Assembly (NCBI GenBank): GCA_022578605.1
Contig: MU394117.1
Coordinates: 377-64,376, forward strand
Length of the DNA stretch: 64,000 nucleotides
From: Camillea tinctor
Lineage: Eukaryota > Ascomycota > Sordariomycetes > Xylariales > Xylariaceae
Direction: 5' to 3'
How positions within the stretch are numbered: the stretch's first letter is position 1; each line of letters starts with the position of its first letter. Below, piece after piece: positions 22,698-38,248 of the stretch. The notes beneath the pieces were generated by a model. It searched no databases, had not been told where the DNA came from, and saw nothing but the letters and a program-made list of their open reading frames with translations. The translations under genes and the position numbers were made by a program.

Positions 22698-23430
22698 TTT
22701 AGTTACCAACACGGAGTCACAGTCAGTAGATGAGAATATTCGTTTTTGTCAGAGAGTATGAAAGGTCGAGTATAGGGGGGGCGCATGCCTGCTTTTGTAT
22801 CTCGGGCAGAAGCAACGACACATGTTCCGAGCGCTTCCGGCCCGGCAGATAGTATATTCCAATAACCAGTGGATACAACTTCCAAGTCGTATTTTTCCAG
22901 ATAGGCGGCGTGAAACAAGGGTCTTGGCAGTTCTTTGAACATAACCGTGGAGGAACCCTTTCCACCTACATTCCTATTGCGGGTATTACAATAGCTCAAG
23001 AAAGCTTCCGTGATCTACATCTGGTCAGGCTGAAAGACGGGTACGACCCTACTATTATCGGTATTGTTGAGGGGCGCGTAAATGCTCGGCAGTCTCTACT
23101 AACCGTTACATTGAGGCTCTTGCTTAGTTGGTTCGCGCGGCTAATTAACCGATGGTAGGAAAGACGAGCTTAAGATATTCCCTGCTTCTTAAGCAGCGAA
23201 TCATCGTATATTAAAATAGCAGGAGGTGCAATGTTCGATTACATCCTGCATAGACATAGTCTGACATATGCAGAGGATAACGATTATACACAAAGGTACT
23301 TTGAAGATAGATCTAAGGAGCACGAGAATGGCATGTATTCAGGCCTCAATAAACGCCAGTACCGACCCCTCCCTTTCCCCTTCAATGATTAGAGAGACTA
23401 ATTTCCCCATATTACTCTCTTAGCCCTCCC
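22698..23430. other. Intergenic, promoter of acetate-transporter-family gene
   Basis: Upstream of the minus-strand transporter gene and downstream of the next minus-strand gene. Short overlapping open frames at 22703-23158 look accidental. I see no other structure. Confidence 0.5.
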
Positions 23431-25058
23431 CTAAAACTTGTCGTGTTGCGCTAGCCGCCTATCACATAGATTGGATTCATCGGAATCTGGCAATACCCTT
23501 TGCGTGACTAGTCTTTCTCTTAGATCTATATCCTTCTCTAGATCAAACACCTCATGGGCTTTCCCAACATGGTTCACCAAAGATTCCAAGTCACTGCAAA
23601 TAACATCGACACTTCTATAGTTGTGACAAAGTACACACGCAAATTCTCCATCTTCCCTATGGCACTTGATGGCAAACCGTTGTCCGAGGTGGAATGAGCG
23701 ATCTTTAATGATCTCCTTCCTGTGACGACCATCAGAAATAACAACTGGCACACGCTTCTCGATGTGCCAGTATGTATTAGATGGAGCAATATCTAATCGA
23801 ACTCGGCAATACGGACACCGACCATTGCCACCGGGGGCAAATGATGCTGACAATTGTTTCCTAGGATCATACTGTAGGTCGAGACTGTACCTACAGAATA
23901 TCGAGTCGTTGTCCCTGTCCATGGAAGCACGTTGAGGTGGTTGTAGCCGTCTTGCTGTGGTAGTAGTCAGTATATGCATATATTAGGTACACTTATATAG
24001 ATATCCGAGATGCCGTTTCATAGGAGGAATCACAAGGCCCCTGAGGCTGTAGGCTGTAATGATAGCCCAGAAATTTTGGCCGGTCGGCTAGGAGGTACTT
24101 ATGTGGTGGTTCAAGGACAGGATAACAAAGAATAATTAGTTTTACCTACGTGGTGGTATAGTATCAAGTAAGCGCCAGTATTGCTGACGGAGTGCATCTA
24201 GGCTGCCTTCACGAGCCGTTTTTGAAGCTAGGATAAGCTTCTGCACTGCAACGTAGGGAGTCAGTATTCACTACACTGTGTATTTTCCTTTACCTCTGCT
24301 ATACGTTTCGGTAGCGAAATTCCATACACCCAGTGGGGTAGGCACATTTCACTCCGGCCATAGGTCAAGGGGGCAGATAACTTCCAAAACCACTAACTAT
24401 CGTGACGGGTTATTGTACGATTGTTAAGAAGGGCGTCCTGCACTATAATAAAATGGACGTATTAGTTAGAAAATAATAGTGAAGGGTCGTGGCTAGATAC
24501 ATACAGACACCAATGACTGTCTGCTGGAGGGCAAGAATTTGAGCCTGTAATTTGTTTTCGGTAATGACTAAACATGATAGTATTAACAATGCCAAGTTCA
24601 TAGGTAGGGAGAGGTCTGGGCAAAAATCTTACTATCGCCTATGGCGTAACGTCTTCCTAGACGTTCAAGGCCTTGGTCATATTGTCGCATTATCAAGGCA
24701 CCCGATCTCTCAAGGGAGCGACACAAATCGTCTTCCCTGGGCTGCCTGCTGAGCCCATCCTCGTGCTCCTTGTTTTGCTTCCCTGCTTTGTTGACTTGGT
24801 CCTGTAACTTACGGATCTCATCGTCCTTCCCCGTGTGCCTGTTAGCCTCGCAGCACGAGCAGAGAGGAAGACAGAGTCGAGTCGAGTAGCTCCTACCTGC
24901 TTTGTGTCTCTGCGCTTCTGACGTTGCCTTTCATTTATGCGATCCCAGAGACCTATAGAGGATGAGAATGTACCGATAAGAGTTGAACATAAAGTTGCTA
25001 TGATGAAAGTTTTCTGAGGCATGGGGTTAGCTAGTTGAATTTCACTAGGACTCGTCAT
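23431..25058 (-). CDS. Uncharacterised protein: N-terminal membrane segment, coiled coil, zinc-finger-like C-terminus
   Basis: Six exons on the minus strand give 365 residues: 25058-24897, 24846-24633, 24567-24511, 24442-24398, 24245-24150, 23954-23431. The splice choices all keep frame. Residues about 17-38 (KTFIIATLCSTLIGTFSSSI region) are hydrophobic, probably one membrane anchor. They are followed by basic RQRQKRRDTK and a charged, Gln/Lys-rich helical stretch up to about residue 190 (NKLQAQILALQQTVI, then KTAREGSLDALRQQYWRLL). The last exon has CPYC (238-241) and CVLC (298-301) followed by His320 and His325, a C2H2-like metal site. I know similar fungal proteins only as hypothetical. A further in-frame ATG exists at 25118. 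Confidence 0.7.
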
Positions 25059-26204
25059 GTGGACGACAGCCGGGCTACCTTGAGGCTTTTTTCCTCTGTC
25101 ATATTCGCCAAGTTCCATGGATTACTCATCTTTTTGACCAGGCTGAGCAAGCCCGGAGGCAACAGAGAGGAGATAGATGATGCTGATGTGTTTATTGATA
25201 TTATCTACCTAACCTACGACAGGGCTAAAGAATAAAGGGGTTTGAGAATACCTAAGGTTGGGAGGGTTAGGTAGGTAGAGAGGATGGAAGCATTGAGATG
25301 GAAAGGGAATTTAACCCAAGACGACCCGATGGTGGCCTTTTCACTCTGATATCTGCCGAAATATGCTGTTGCACTGCATAAGATAGGCTTATGATGGCTG
25401 CTAAGATCCATCATCGTCATCGGTGGATCGGAGCTCTGCTGTTGGGTCTGGCCTTTTTCGGACTCGTCCAATGGGTGAGCACTTTTCTACATGACGTCAT
25501 TTCGCTTACTGTTCTTGTAGGTGTGCATTTGCGTACCTAATTAAGGCTCCTTCCTCTTCTACCGATGAATATTTTACCTGTAACGGGCTACGTGCTTACC
25601 TACCCTAAGTTGTACCTACCTACATGTGTACCTTCTACTGCCGAAATGACAACACTAATTCGAGGCAGGTACGGATACCTAAGACACACAGCAGCACACT
25701 ATAGGTACTAGGTAGGCTTGTATGTTAATTAGGTAAGTGTACATACTCCAGATGTCATAAACTAAACCCAAAATAGACACGTGGCCGCTGTCAAATACGG
25801 CATATACCTACTACTTTCTCATTCTACGTATCCATCCTGTCTGAGTACTATTACATCTATCGTGAGATAATTTCTCAGTCTCTCTCACTACCGCCTGCCG
25901 GCCTCCTGTTTCTTTCATGTATGTACCGCTGTGTCGTACTGGATTGTCATATCGTCGTACTATCCAATTCTTCGGAACCCCCCGGTGGGGTGGAACCGGA
26001 ATTTAACATGTAACACTTAGTATTCAATGCAACCTCGTGCAGGTGCCTCTCCGAATAGGTCCTTATTCACCTCACACACTTCAGTAACATGGTCGAATTT
26101 CAAGTCGGGTTCGAAATCAAATTGTTCGTGGGTGCTATTGGCCTATAGCCTGTCCTCGCACTACTACTGAAGTTATTACTCTACCTAACCTGCACTACTT
26201 ATCA
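25059..26204. other. Intergenic with CCTACC/CCTAGGTA-type motifs
   Basis: No gene seen. Between about 25230 and 25740 there are many short copies of TACCTACC and AGGTAGGT words, as in several other intergenic regions of this window. The region ends at the target duplication of the large transposon. Confidence 0.5.
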
Positions 26205-26211
26205 CCTAGCA

Positions 26212-26405
26212 CGGAACGGATAGTCTGACGGTGCTTTTTAAATAGTTTAACAGTGTAGCGTAAACCTGTTACACATTAAGCTTAAAAATATTTAGTTAAC
26301 TTTAATATATTGCTATAAATATATACGCTTTTTAAATAAAAGTATTTTTATTATTTTACAGTTATAAAGTTAAATGTAAATATTATAACTTAATTGTATA
26401 ATTAA
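26212..26405 (+). repeat. Left terminal inverted repeat
   Basis: About 190 bp, partner of the right repeat. The motif GATAGTyTrACrGTG occurs twice near the tip, at about 26219 and 26243. Just inside, a 23-bp A/T tandem repeat (aattaaaattatatttataa core) runs from about 26400 to 26480. Confidence 0.8.
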
Positions 26406-27606
26406 TTATATTTATAAATAAATTAAAATTATATTTATAAATAAATTAAAATTACATTTATAAATAAATTAAAATTGCATTTAAACTGTAATTTAAATTA
26501 GTGAATTTAATAAATAATTAGTTATTTTTAATATATTATTATGCATATAAACACTATTTAAATATAAGTATTTTTTTTATTTATAATTATTATTATATAT
26601 TAATTTAATTAGTTATAATTAATAATTTTAACCTATTTTAATTTAGTAAAAAATGCAATAAAAATAAAAAAAAAACGTTTTTTTGCGCTTTTTATTAAAA
26701 CCTTTTTAAAAAAAAAAGGTTTTTTTTTAAACTTTTTATAATTAGCTTAACCTTTAAAGCTTTATTAAAAGCTTTAATTAACGCTTTATAAATAACTGTA
26801 AATAACTTCTTAACTTTAAAACTAATTATATATTGTTTAAAAAGCTTAATATATCGGCTAAAAACCATAATATATTAATTAAGAACCTTTTAGTTTATAA
26901 AGCACTTTATATATTAATTAAAAACTTTTTTAGCTATAAAAAACTTTTAAAAAAAAAGCTATTTGCTTTAAAAGCGCTATAAATATTAAAGCTATTTTAT
27001 TTATTATAACTTTTTTTTATATAGTTATTAATAGCTAATTAAAAGCTATATAATAGCGTTAATTAAAAGGTTTATTGTGTAAAAGCTTTTATTAAATGCT
27101 TTCATTTTTTTTTTACTATGTTTTAAGCTATATTAAAAATATTACTACTTTTTTATTTTTTTTTAAATTAATATAAAGTAGTAGTTACAGTTCGTTTTAA
27201 TTTTATTATTAATAAAAAGCTAAAATTTTAAAATTTAACTTAAAGCGCCGGCTTAATTTATTAAGTAAAAATACTTATATTGTTAATATTAATATAAAAG
27301 CTTATTATAAAAACAATAAAAATACTTAATTTTTTTTATAAAATTACTAATGTTAATTAACTTAAAATAATTGCAATTTACTACTATTTTAAAAAAAACT
27401 TTTTAATATATAGCAATAAAGTAAGCCGTATTTTATTATAAACGCATTTACATACTTTTTTCGCTGCTTTTTATTAATTAAAACCTTTTATGTTAAAATA
27501 TATTATTTATATAGTTTTTTTAACATAAAGTAGCTTATGTAATAAGTTAATTATAAAAGTATTAAAATTAACAAAATAGCTATAATATAATTGTTTTATT
27601 ATTATT

Positions 27607-27802
27607 TAATGCAAAATGTGGCAGTATAAGGTAGTATTATAAGTATGTAAAAAAATGAAAAGGTGCAACATTAAATGTGCAGCTGCGCTGCACATTAAAT
27701 GTTGCTATTTTCTTATTTTATTTACTAGTGCTAATACTAATCCTTATTTTATTTTATTTATGTGGGGTGCTATGCACCTTTTAATATACAGTGATTGCAT
27801 TA
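27607..27802. mobile_element. MITE-like hairpin element, copy B
   Basis: A 196-bp element with inverted ends TAATGCAA and TTGCATTA. At 27665-27705 it has a perfect 19-bp inverted repeat with a 3-nt loop, core GTGCAGCTGCGCTGCAC. It matches copy A at 2415-2610. Because it lies inside the larger transposon it inserted later, or was carried by it. Confidence 0.65.
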
Positions 27803-29794
27803 TTATTAAAGCTTTTAATTATAAATACGTAATACTTTTTTATATATAGCTTTAATAGCTTTATATAATTAATAAAGTGTAAAAAACTTATTTTTTAATA
27901 GTTTTTTTAAATACGCATAAAAACTTTTTATTTTTACCGTTAATTTAATTTTAAAATTTTAATGTAATTTTATTGTATATTTAGTAAATTTATATTTTTA
28001 AAAGAAATAAATAGTTTTAAAATACACTATTAAAAACCTTTAACTATTAAATTTACGTTATAAAACTTTTTAAATTTTATTAAAATTTTTTTTAATAATT
28101 ATATATATAAAAAATTTTTAAATTAAAAAAAACTTATTAGCGTTATTACGAAATTTTTTCTTAAATTTACTATTATTAACATTATTAACTTTTAAATTTT
28201 TAACTTTTAAAAAATTCTTAATAACATCTTTATTATTAAGCTTTTTAATATTATTGTTTTTAACTTTTTTTTTGTTTTTATATAAGTTAAAATCGTTAGC
28301 TTTACTTAATATGCGGTTTTTTTTTTTACTTTTTGCGTTTTTAACACGCATGCTTTTTAAAAATTTATTTTATTTTTTATATACATTAAATACCACGTTT
28401 TTTATAATGTGCTATATATATATTTAATGCTTTATGTCATTAAAAAATACTTATTTTACTACTATTTTTAGCGCTTTATTAAAATTATTAATAATAACGT
28501 ATAGCTTAATAATAATTATTTTTATAAAGCACTTTATTAATTTTTTAAACACTTACGTAAATAATAGTTATTTTTTATTGTTAAAAAAATAATACGCAAT
28601 AAAAAAAGTAATATAAAAAAACGTAATGTTAATAACTTAACATAAAAGTATATTATAGTAGTTAGTTTTATATATATCGTTTAAAACTTAAAGCTTAAAG
28701 TTTTTACGCTACATTTTAATATATTAAAAGTATGTTTAAAAAATCTTTTTAATTACTTTATTTAAATCGTTATTTTTGCAATATAGTTAATATTATAAAT
28801 TTTTAATGTTTAAAATATATAAAAGCTATTAAGTAGCAGTACGGTTTTTATAGTTTAATTTGCGTATTTTTATAAGTAAATTAACTATTTTTTTTTATTA
28901 ATATTAACATTAAAATATACGCGTGTAACCTTTTTTACAATATTAAATATTGTGTTTTTTAACTTTAAAAAAAAGCTTAAATAGCTTAAACTACGTTTAA
29001 AATTATATAGCATTATTAATTATAAAAAATAAAAACGGCTTTTAACGACATATTATAATTGTATATATTGCAATCCGCGCGCGTTTTATAGTTTTATATA
29101 TATTTAAATTTTTAACTAGCTTTTTAGTGTTTTTTTACAGTATAATAGGTTAAAATGCATTTTTATTAATAATTAGTTTAAATAATTATTATTTCTTGTA
29201 AATTTTTTTCCTTAAAAATAAACTTCTTTTCTTTATAACACTTGTAAGTTTTATAAGCGTAATTTTTATTAAAGGCTTTTAATTTATTTTTAAACCGTAA
29301 TATTAATATTTTAAAGCTAAACGCTTATATAGCGTTTTAAAAAGCGTTTTTTACTTTTTTAAAAATATTTTATACTTTATTATAAAGGTTAAAAAAAAGA
29401 TCGTTATTAATAATATACTGCATTTTACAAGTTATAACTATATATAAGTAATTATATTAAATAAATAGTATTAAAAAGTTGCGTTATATAATATTAATAT
29501 TATATTAAATATAATTGTTTAACGCAATGTAATATTTTTTAATAATAAAAGTATATTAATTATTAAAAGCCATGCATTTTAAAATAAAATACCGTAATTA
29601 ATTAAAAATATTTTACAGTTATAATTACTATTACATTTGCAATAATAGTTAAAATAAATTGAAATTTTTAAATTTATTTGCATTTTAAAAAAAAAGCATT
29701 TTAAAAAAAAAAGCTTTTAAAATGTAAATGCATTTAAATTAAAATTATAAATACATTATAGTTGTAAATGTATTATAATTATAATATAATATAA

Positions 29795-29988
29795 AATTAA
29801 ATTTAATTAAGTTGCAATATTTGCATTTAACTTTACAATTACAAAACAATAAAAATACTTTTATTTAAAAAGCATATATATTTGTAACAGTATACCAAAG
29901 TTAATTAAATGTTTTTAAGCTTAGTGTGTAGCAGGTTTACGCCACACTGTTAAACTATCCGAAAAGCACTGTCAAACTATCCATTCTG
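29795..29988 (-). repeat. Right terminal inverted repeat
   Basis: Complement of the left repeat over about 190 bp, somewhat less A/T-shifted (for example GTGGCGTAAACCTGCTACACAC where the left has GTAGCGTAAACCTGTTACACAT). The pair therefore shows the direction of the mutations. Confidence 0.8.
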
Positions 29989-29995
29989 CCTAGCA

Positions 29996-30248
29996 GGCAG
30001 TAGGTAAGCCACTTGGCCACACTTGCTGATCCGGGCTGATGATGTACCCCTTGACTAGCACAGATTGCGAAGGTAGCGCCAGGAACGGGCACAATAGAAA
30101 AAAGGCAAGGCGCTGTAGATCACCACTTCACTTTGCCGCCTGGGGTAAGGGCTGAGAGGCTATCTAACATGTAGTAGGACTAGAATAGTCCACTAGCCCA
30201 TCTCTGTCTCGCCCGTTCGGCTGCTATCTTACTGATGAAGAAGTAGTA

Positions 30249-30285
<37 letters not shown>

Positions 30286-30724
30286 AAAAAAAAGGAAATT
30301 ACCGCGACGCGAATCTTAGATCACATTGCTGCAGATTCAAGAATTCGCTACCTACTGGTAGTCGAGTCGAGCAGTCAATCAATTAATATCAATCAATCGG
30401 AGCAATGTCTTTGTTATATTATCGCTCTGCCGGTTAGCTCGAGGGAAAACAGGGCTTTGCTTCTTGACCTGCTTAATACAAATCCACGTCCTGTACTCAC
30501 TCACATACATAGTCTTGCTGTATATAGTGCTACTTCCATGTTTTCCCTCATCTCCTTGTCTTTGGTCTGTTAAGTGTACCTCCTGTCTTGTTTATATTGC
30601 AACGGCTGTGTTTTAATAAAGGTAGCTCGGCTTACCTTCAATATGTCCATAGGCCAAATTTGGCCACAGAGCTACTTAATAACAAGCGGGCTTGGTTTAT
30701 TTGGGCTGCACATCACCTAGTCCG
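29996..30724. other. Intergenic with (GAAA)n microsatellite
   Basis: Promoter and leader region of the following + strand gene. A (GAAA)n tract lies at about 30251-30294. No other gene seen. Confidence 0.55.
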
Positions 30725-33700
30725 ATGGCTTTTCAAGGACGAAAGGACGCATCGCGGGCTCGTATTCCACGTTCCAAGTCGACATCTCACATGTTGGATG
30801 TGATTCGCCACCCGCTAGGTTCCGGGGACGACGTACATGAAGCCCATGAGAAGACAAATATAAGCAGCATACGCGAATTAGCCGAGTTTCTACGTACAAC
30901 CGGGCCCCCTTCCCGCCGACCAACATCACCAGAAGACTGCCTCAGGTTTCCTGGATCCAAGGCGGGTGGAAGATGGTCGGTACAGTCTTTGAGGAAGAGA
31001 AGATCGAAGTCGCGCACTCAGTCTACCCAGCTGCAACCTCCTGACGGTGCTGTACCGGAAACCACAGCAGGTGGCCATAATTACATAGCACTATATACAC
31101 CTGTCAAGTATAAGCACCATGGCCCTTGGTTTCGATCTCAGTACCCCATTTTTGTTCCTGGCTCTTCTCCGGCCAGAGGCAACCTCCCGCGGGAATGGCC
31201 AGAAAGGACTACTTCAAGGGGGCCGGTTGGCTCTATTGTGAAGAACGAGACAATGGAAACAAGTCTAGCCGCCCTTCAGCAGCCGACCCTAACCTCAAAA
31301 TCGTTATATGACTCTCAACCCGAGCAACAAGATCCAGCAAGATCTTCCGGGACGACGTCTACCCCGGACTGCCAGGTAGCACTCCTTCAGTCTTCTTTGT
31401 GTCGAGAGATCTTAAGCGAGCATCATCTACTTAAAACCCCGAACATAGAAGAAGCACCGCCAACCTCTGAAGACAAATATGATCAAAAACGGCATCTTTC
31501 GCAATACACATCAAGGTCTCAATGTCTAGAATATGCGGAGCCGAAAGAAGCTCGGCTGGGAACAAGAAGAAACACACAAGTTTCTGAGGAGATTGATTGT
31601 TCGAGAGAAAAGCCGCCACTCCTAGAATTGCAGTTTGGACTGTCACCAAAACCAGCAGACGAAGATCTATCGGCACCTATCCAGAAAGGTGCTTCCGAAC
31701 CAATGTCACCCAAGTCGCCCACCAGAGCCTGTAGGAAGCCAACAGACATAATTGTTAGATCAACCCTGGCTGTGCCCAACAATGATCTATTGTTGCCGGA
31801 ATCTCCTGGTTTTCCTAACATGTTGGCAGCTCTGACCTTCCCTTCACCACCTAGGAGCTCGAGGTCTCCTTCCCCTACCGATAACACTATTCCCACGGTA
31901 CCGGATCAACCTTGTATGGTGCCAGGCTCATCGGTACGACCACGGATATCAAGTCGGCGTGCTTGTACCTCTCCTTCACTGCCTACGATCTCTTTAGATG
32001 AAATCATTATGACGCCTAAAAGACCTGCTTTGAGGCATGTTAGGTCTGAATGCCCAGCTCTCATACCAAATATGCTAGAGCGGTGTACCGGGATAGTGCC
32101 TATTACGGAGTTTGCCGTCTTACCAGACTCCGAGGAAGCCCCATCCACACGACCACGTCCCCATGATACAGACGTAGGGGTGGGACTCCAGACGGTATCT
32201 CCAGTATCGGTTGTTTTTTCAACTCCCAATGCAAGGCACGATGATTCGGCCTTGTCAAATTATGACGATGACATGAACTCTTATAGGCAGTCACTGGCAA
32301 GCAACTCCACGGTTTGCACTAGTTTCTGTTGGCAATCTGCTAATAATTCGCACTGCCGATCGACTAGAAGCGACGTGACTGAATTTAGCGCCCCAGCTGT
32401 ATCCGTTGTGGGTTCATACAAGGGCGCAACAGCAAATGGTCATGTTTCTCAGCCGTCCACACATGTGTCATTTATTGCGAATAAACAATTGGATCGACCT
32501 CTTGGATGCTCGGGCCCTATAGAAGACATCGCATGGAAAGGGAAAACAGAGATGCCTATCCAACAGCCAGCAGAAAGTGCATCTGAGCAGGATGAACCTA
32601 AAGTATCTGATACGTCTCTTGCGAACTCACCCAGTTTTGCACGAAACCAGATGCAGCCTCTGCCGAGGAGTGCTAGTGGAGGCTACATTGGACGCAAAAA
32701 CAGACTCCGTGAATATACTATACGTGATATCGACCTTTCTCGCTCAGATAGAACGGCGGCATACTTCGAGTCGCACGCCTTTGAATCTATGGATTCCCCG
32801 GTACTAGGCTGGTTTCCTGAAAATGCTCTTCGACCGACTCGATCGTCTGTCCAGGGCCCTTCACCCTTAGGACAGGATTCAAATAGGCCTCCAACCCCGA
32901 GCGTAACGACGGAAGGAGATGAGATGGTAGAGGAATACCCTAACCACCCAGGAAAGGGACTATGCCAGGAGTGCAGGGCTTGCCCGAGGGTTCCAAGCAG
33001 TGATTGGGCCGTGTCTCCGGTAATGGCCGTGGATATCGCACCGAACTATATAGTCTCTGGTCCACACGAGCAATTCACTATATCACCTATTATGATTGTT
33101 GCAAACTTGGAGTCGCGACCTGGATCTTCTACCCTTCGAGTACCGCACTTGTTAAAGCCGGATTTGTCGATTCCCCATCTACCACCACGATCCGCATTAA
33201 GGCCTAAGACGCTTAAGCTCGTACCACAGCCTCGCCAAAAGCCCTACCCGGTCACCATCGCTAGAAATCCCTCCACGGGGGCAATAGAGCGCACTACATC
33301 CGCCGCCTATAGGCTTAATAGGCATAGCTTGAGTAACATGCCAACACCACCACTAACGCCCGAACCTGGACACCCTTCCTGGAGGCTGTCCCTACCTCCC
33401 AAGCCTCACTCCCTAGAAAAATCGCGAGCAGTCGAAGAGCGAGATTCAAATTTGCAGAAACAACAATGGCTCCCGTCGCATTCGAAAGAACAAGAACAGG
33501 AAGGTCGGTGGCGCAGAGAAGCACTAAGAGAGCGAGTCTTGAGAGAAAAACAAGAAAAGGAGAGGGAAATATCTGATATAGTTGCGAGAACAGTTGGGTC
33601 ATCTTCGAAGGAGAAGTATGAAAATGAGTTCCTCGACAAATACCAAGACAACCATGCAACCCAAAGTATAGAACGCCGGTTACAGCGGCTAGAGAGGAAC

Positions 33701-34907
33701 GGTGATGCATGGTTACGGGCTAGTGAGTAATTTTTGGAGTCGTTTATTTCCCCCTTTAGCTTGTCTCGGTCTGGCTTGGGAGTCAAAACTGCCTATCATG
33801 GTTAGTCATATAGGTTCGTACGAGTTTTGATTCCCGAGACATGGTCTGAAGAGTAAAAAGGTTACCTGATATGGCAATTACTGACTCCTAATGTTGCAGT
33901 GGAGCCGTTCCTCGAGAACAGTGAGTTAGCTATATAATTATCCCCTAGCTAGATACGAGCTACGATACATCCTAACTGAGCCATCAAGGAGTTTTTCTTG
34001 CCCTGTTTAGTATCAATACTAACCCTGTTTTTTCTTTTGCAGTTGCTAGAACGCTCGAGAATATGCGACAAGATGGCGTGAGTGGCAGTTTGACTATGGA
34101 TGAATTCAATATCGACATGGAAGCCGAAGCAAGAAGAATATCGTGCTATAACCAACCCCGACCAGGCGAAAGAATGACTCAATCGAGAAACGTGGAACAC
34201 ACTGACAACCTAACTGTGCCTGAGAGCAGCGAGCTATCACGAAGGACAAGGAATGAAGCAGCTTCGGAGTGCACCCAGAAGCAGTCAGATGTAAAATCGA
34301 ACACGGAGACTGGGGAGGCGAGATTTAATGCAGGTGAAGAGAAGGAACCTCTGACAACGCGACCACTGGTTGAGGCTATCCCACGTAGTCCGCAGGAGCA
34401 TGAAATCGAGGCCCAAGCCGCGATTAAGCGGCGACTGCTACAACAGGAAGCCATGAGTAAGTGGAACTTTCTAAATTAGAATCTTGATCCTCAGACACAA
34501 CTCTTGTCTTATATTCATTGCTTGACTCGACTTGACGAGAAATCCAGTCGCCAACTAACAAGCTGGCAGTGAGCAATTTGCTGAGCCGCTGGGGCCTACC
34601 GTCACGGCTTCAAAGCTCTGGTGGCGTAGGGGCACCTTCCGACGCCAGTACGAGGCTACCGATCGCTTCTAGTCCAGAAGGATTAATAGGGTGTATAGGC
34701 GAAGAATCATCGAAGGAAACCTGTGTCGATGTCAATGAGGTGGAAGATATCGATCCATTGATCACGGAATTAAGAGAGGCGCCATGGCCTCGTAGATTGG
34801 ATGATAGCAATGGAATTAGAGGTGACAATGAAGTAGAATCGGATCCCTTAAACCCACTCATGCAGGAATTGAGGAGGACAAAATCACAACCGAGAGGCAA
34901 GGAGTGA
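30725..34907 (+). CDS. Large, mostly disordered protein of unknown function
   Basis: Four exons give 1256 residues: 30725-33722, 33900-33920, 34043-34456, 34570-34907. The start at MAFQGRKDAS is chosen over an ATG 33 bases upstream by judgement only. Residues 1 to about 900 are Ser/Pro/Arg-rich and low in hydrophobics, hence probably disordered. A basic, Glu/Arg-rich helix follows (KEQEQEGRWRREALRERV), leading to RRLQRLERNGDAWLRAMEPF and MRQDGVSGSLTMDEFNIDME, the most family-like part. The 21-nt second exon supplies the residues EPFLEN and restores frame. I do not recognise the gene. The gene starts about 730 bp from the large transposon. Confidence 0.75.

Positions 34908-38248
<3,341 letters not shown>

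Larger units (their letters stand above)
26205..29995. mobile_element. RIP-degraded DNA transposon with long terminal inverted repeats
   Basis: The element spans 26212-29988 (3777 bp) and is flanked by direct repeats CCTAGCA (26205-26211 and 29989-29995), a 7-bp target duplication. The left end (CGGAACGGATAGTCTGACGG) and the complement of the right end (CAGAATGGATAGTTTGACAG) align for about 190 bp, differing almost only by C/T and G/A changes. Between them the DNA is A/T-saturated with no surviving transposase frame, so the superfamily is not identifiable. Long inverted repeats would suit a Mutator-like element, but its usual duplication is 8-11 bp. A MITE copy lies inside it at 27607-27802. 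Confidence 0.85.

Noticed and set aside
12691..25058. Biosynthetic gene cluster around the membrane protein, transporter and zinc-finger-like genes
   Set aside because: No backbone synthase, P450 or tailoring enzyme; FGAM synthase is a housekeeping gene.
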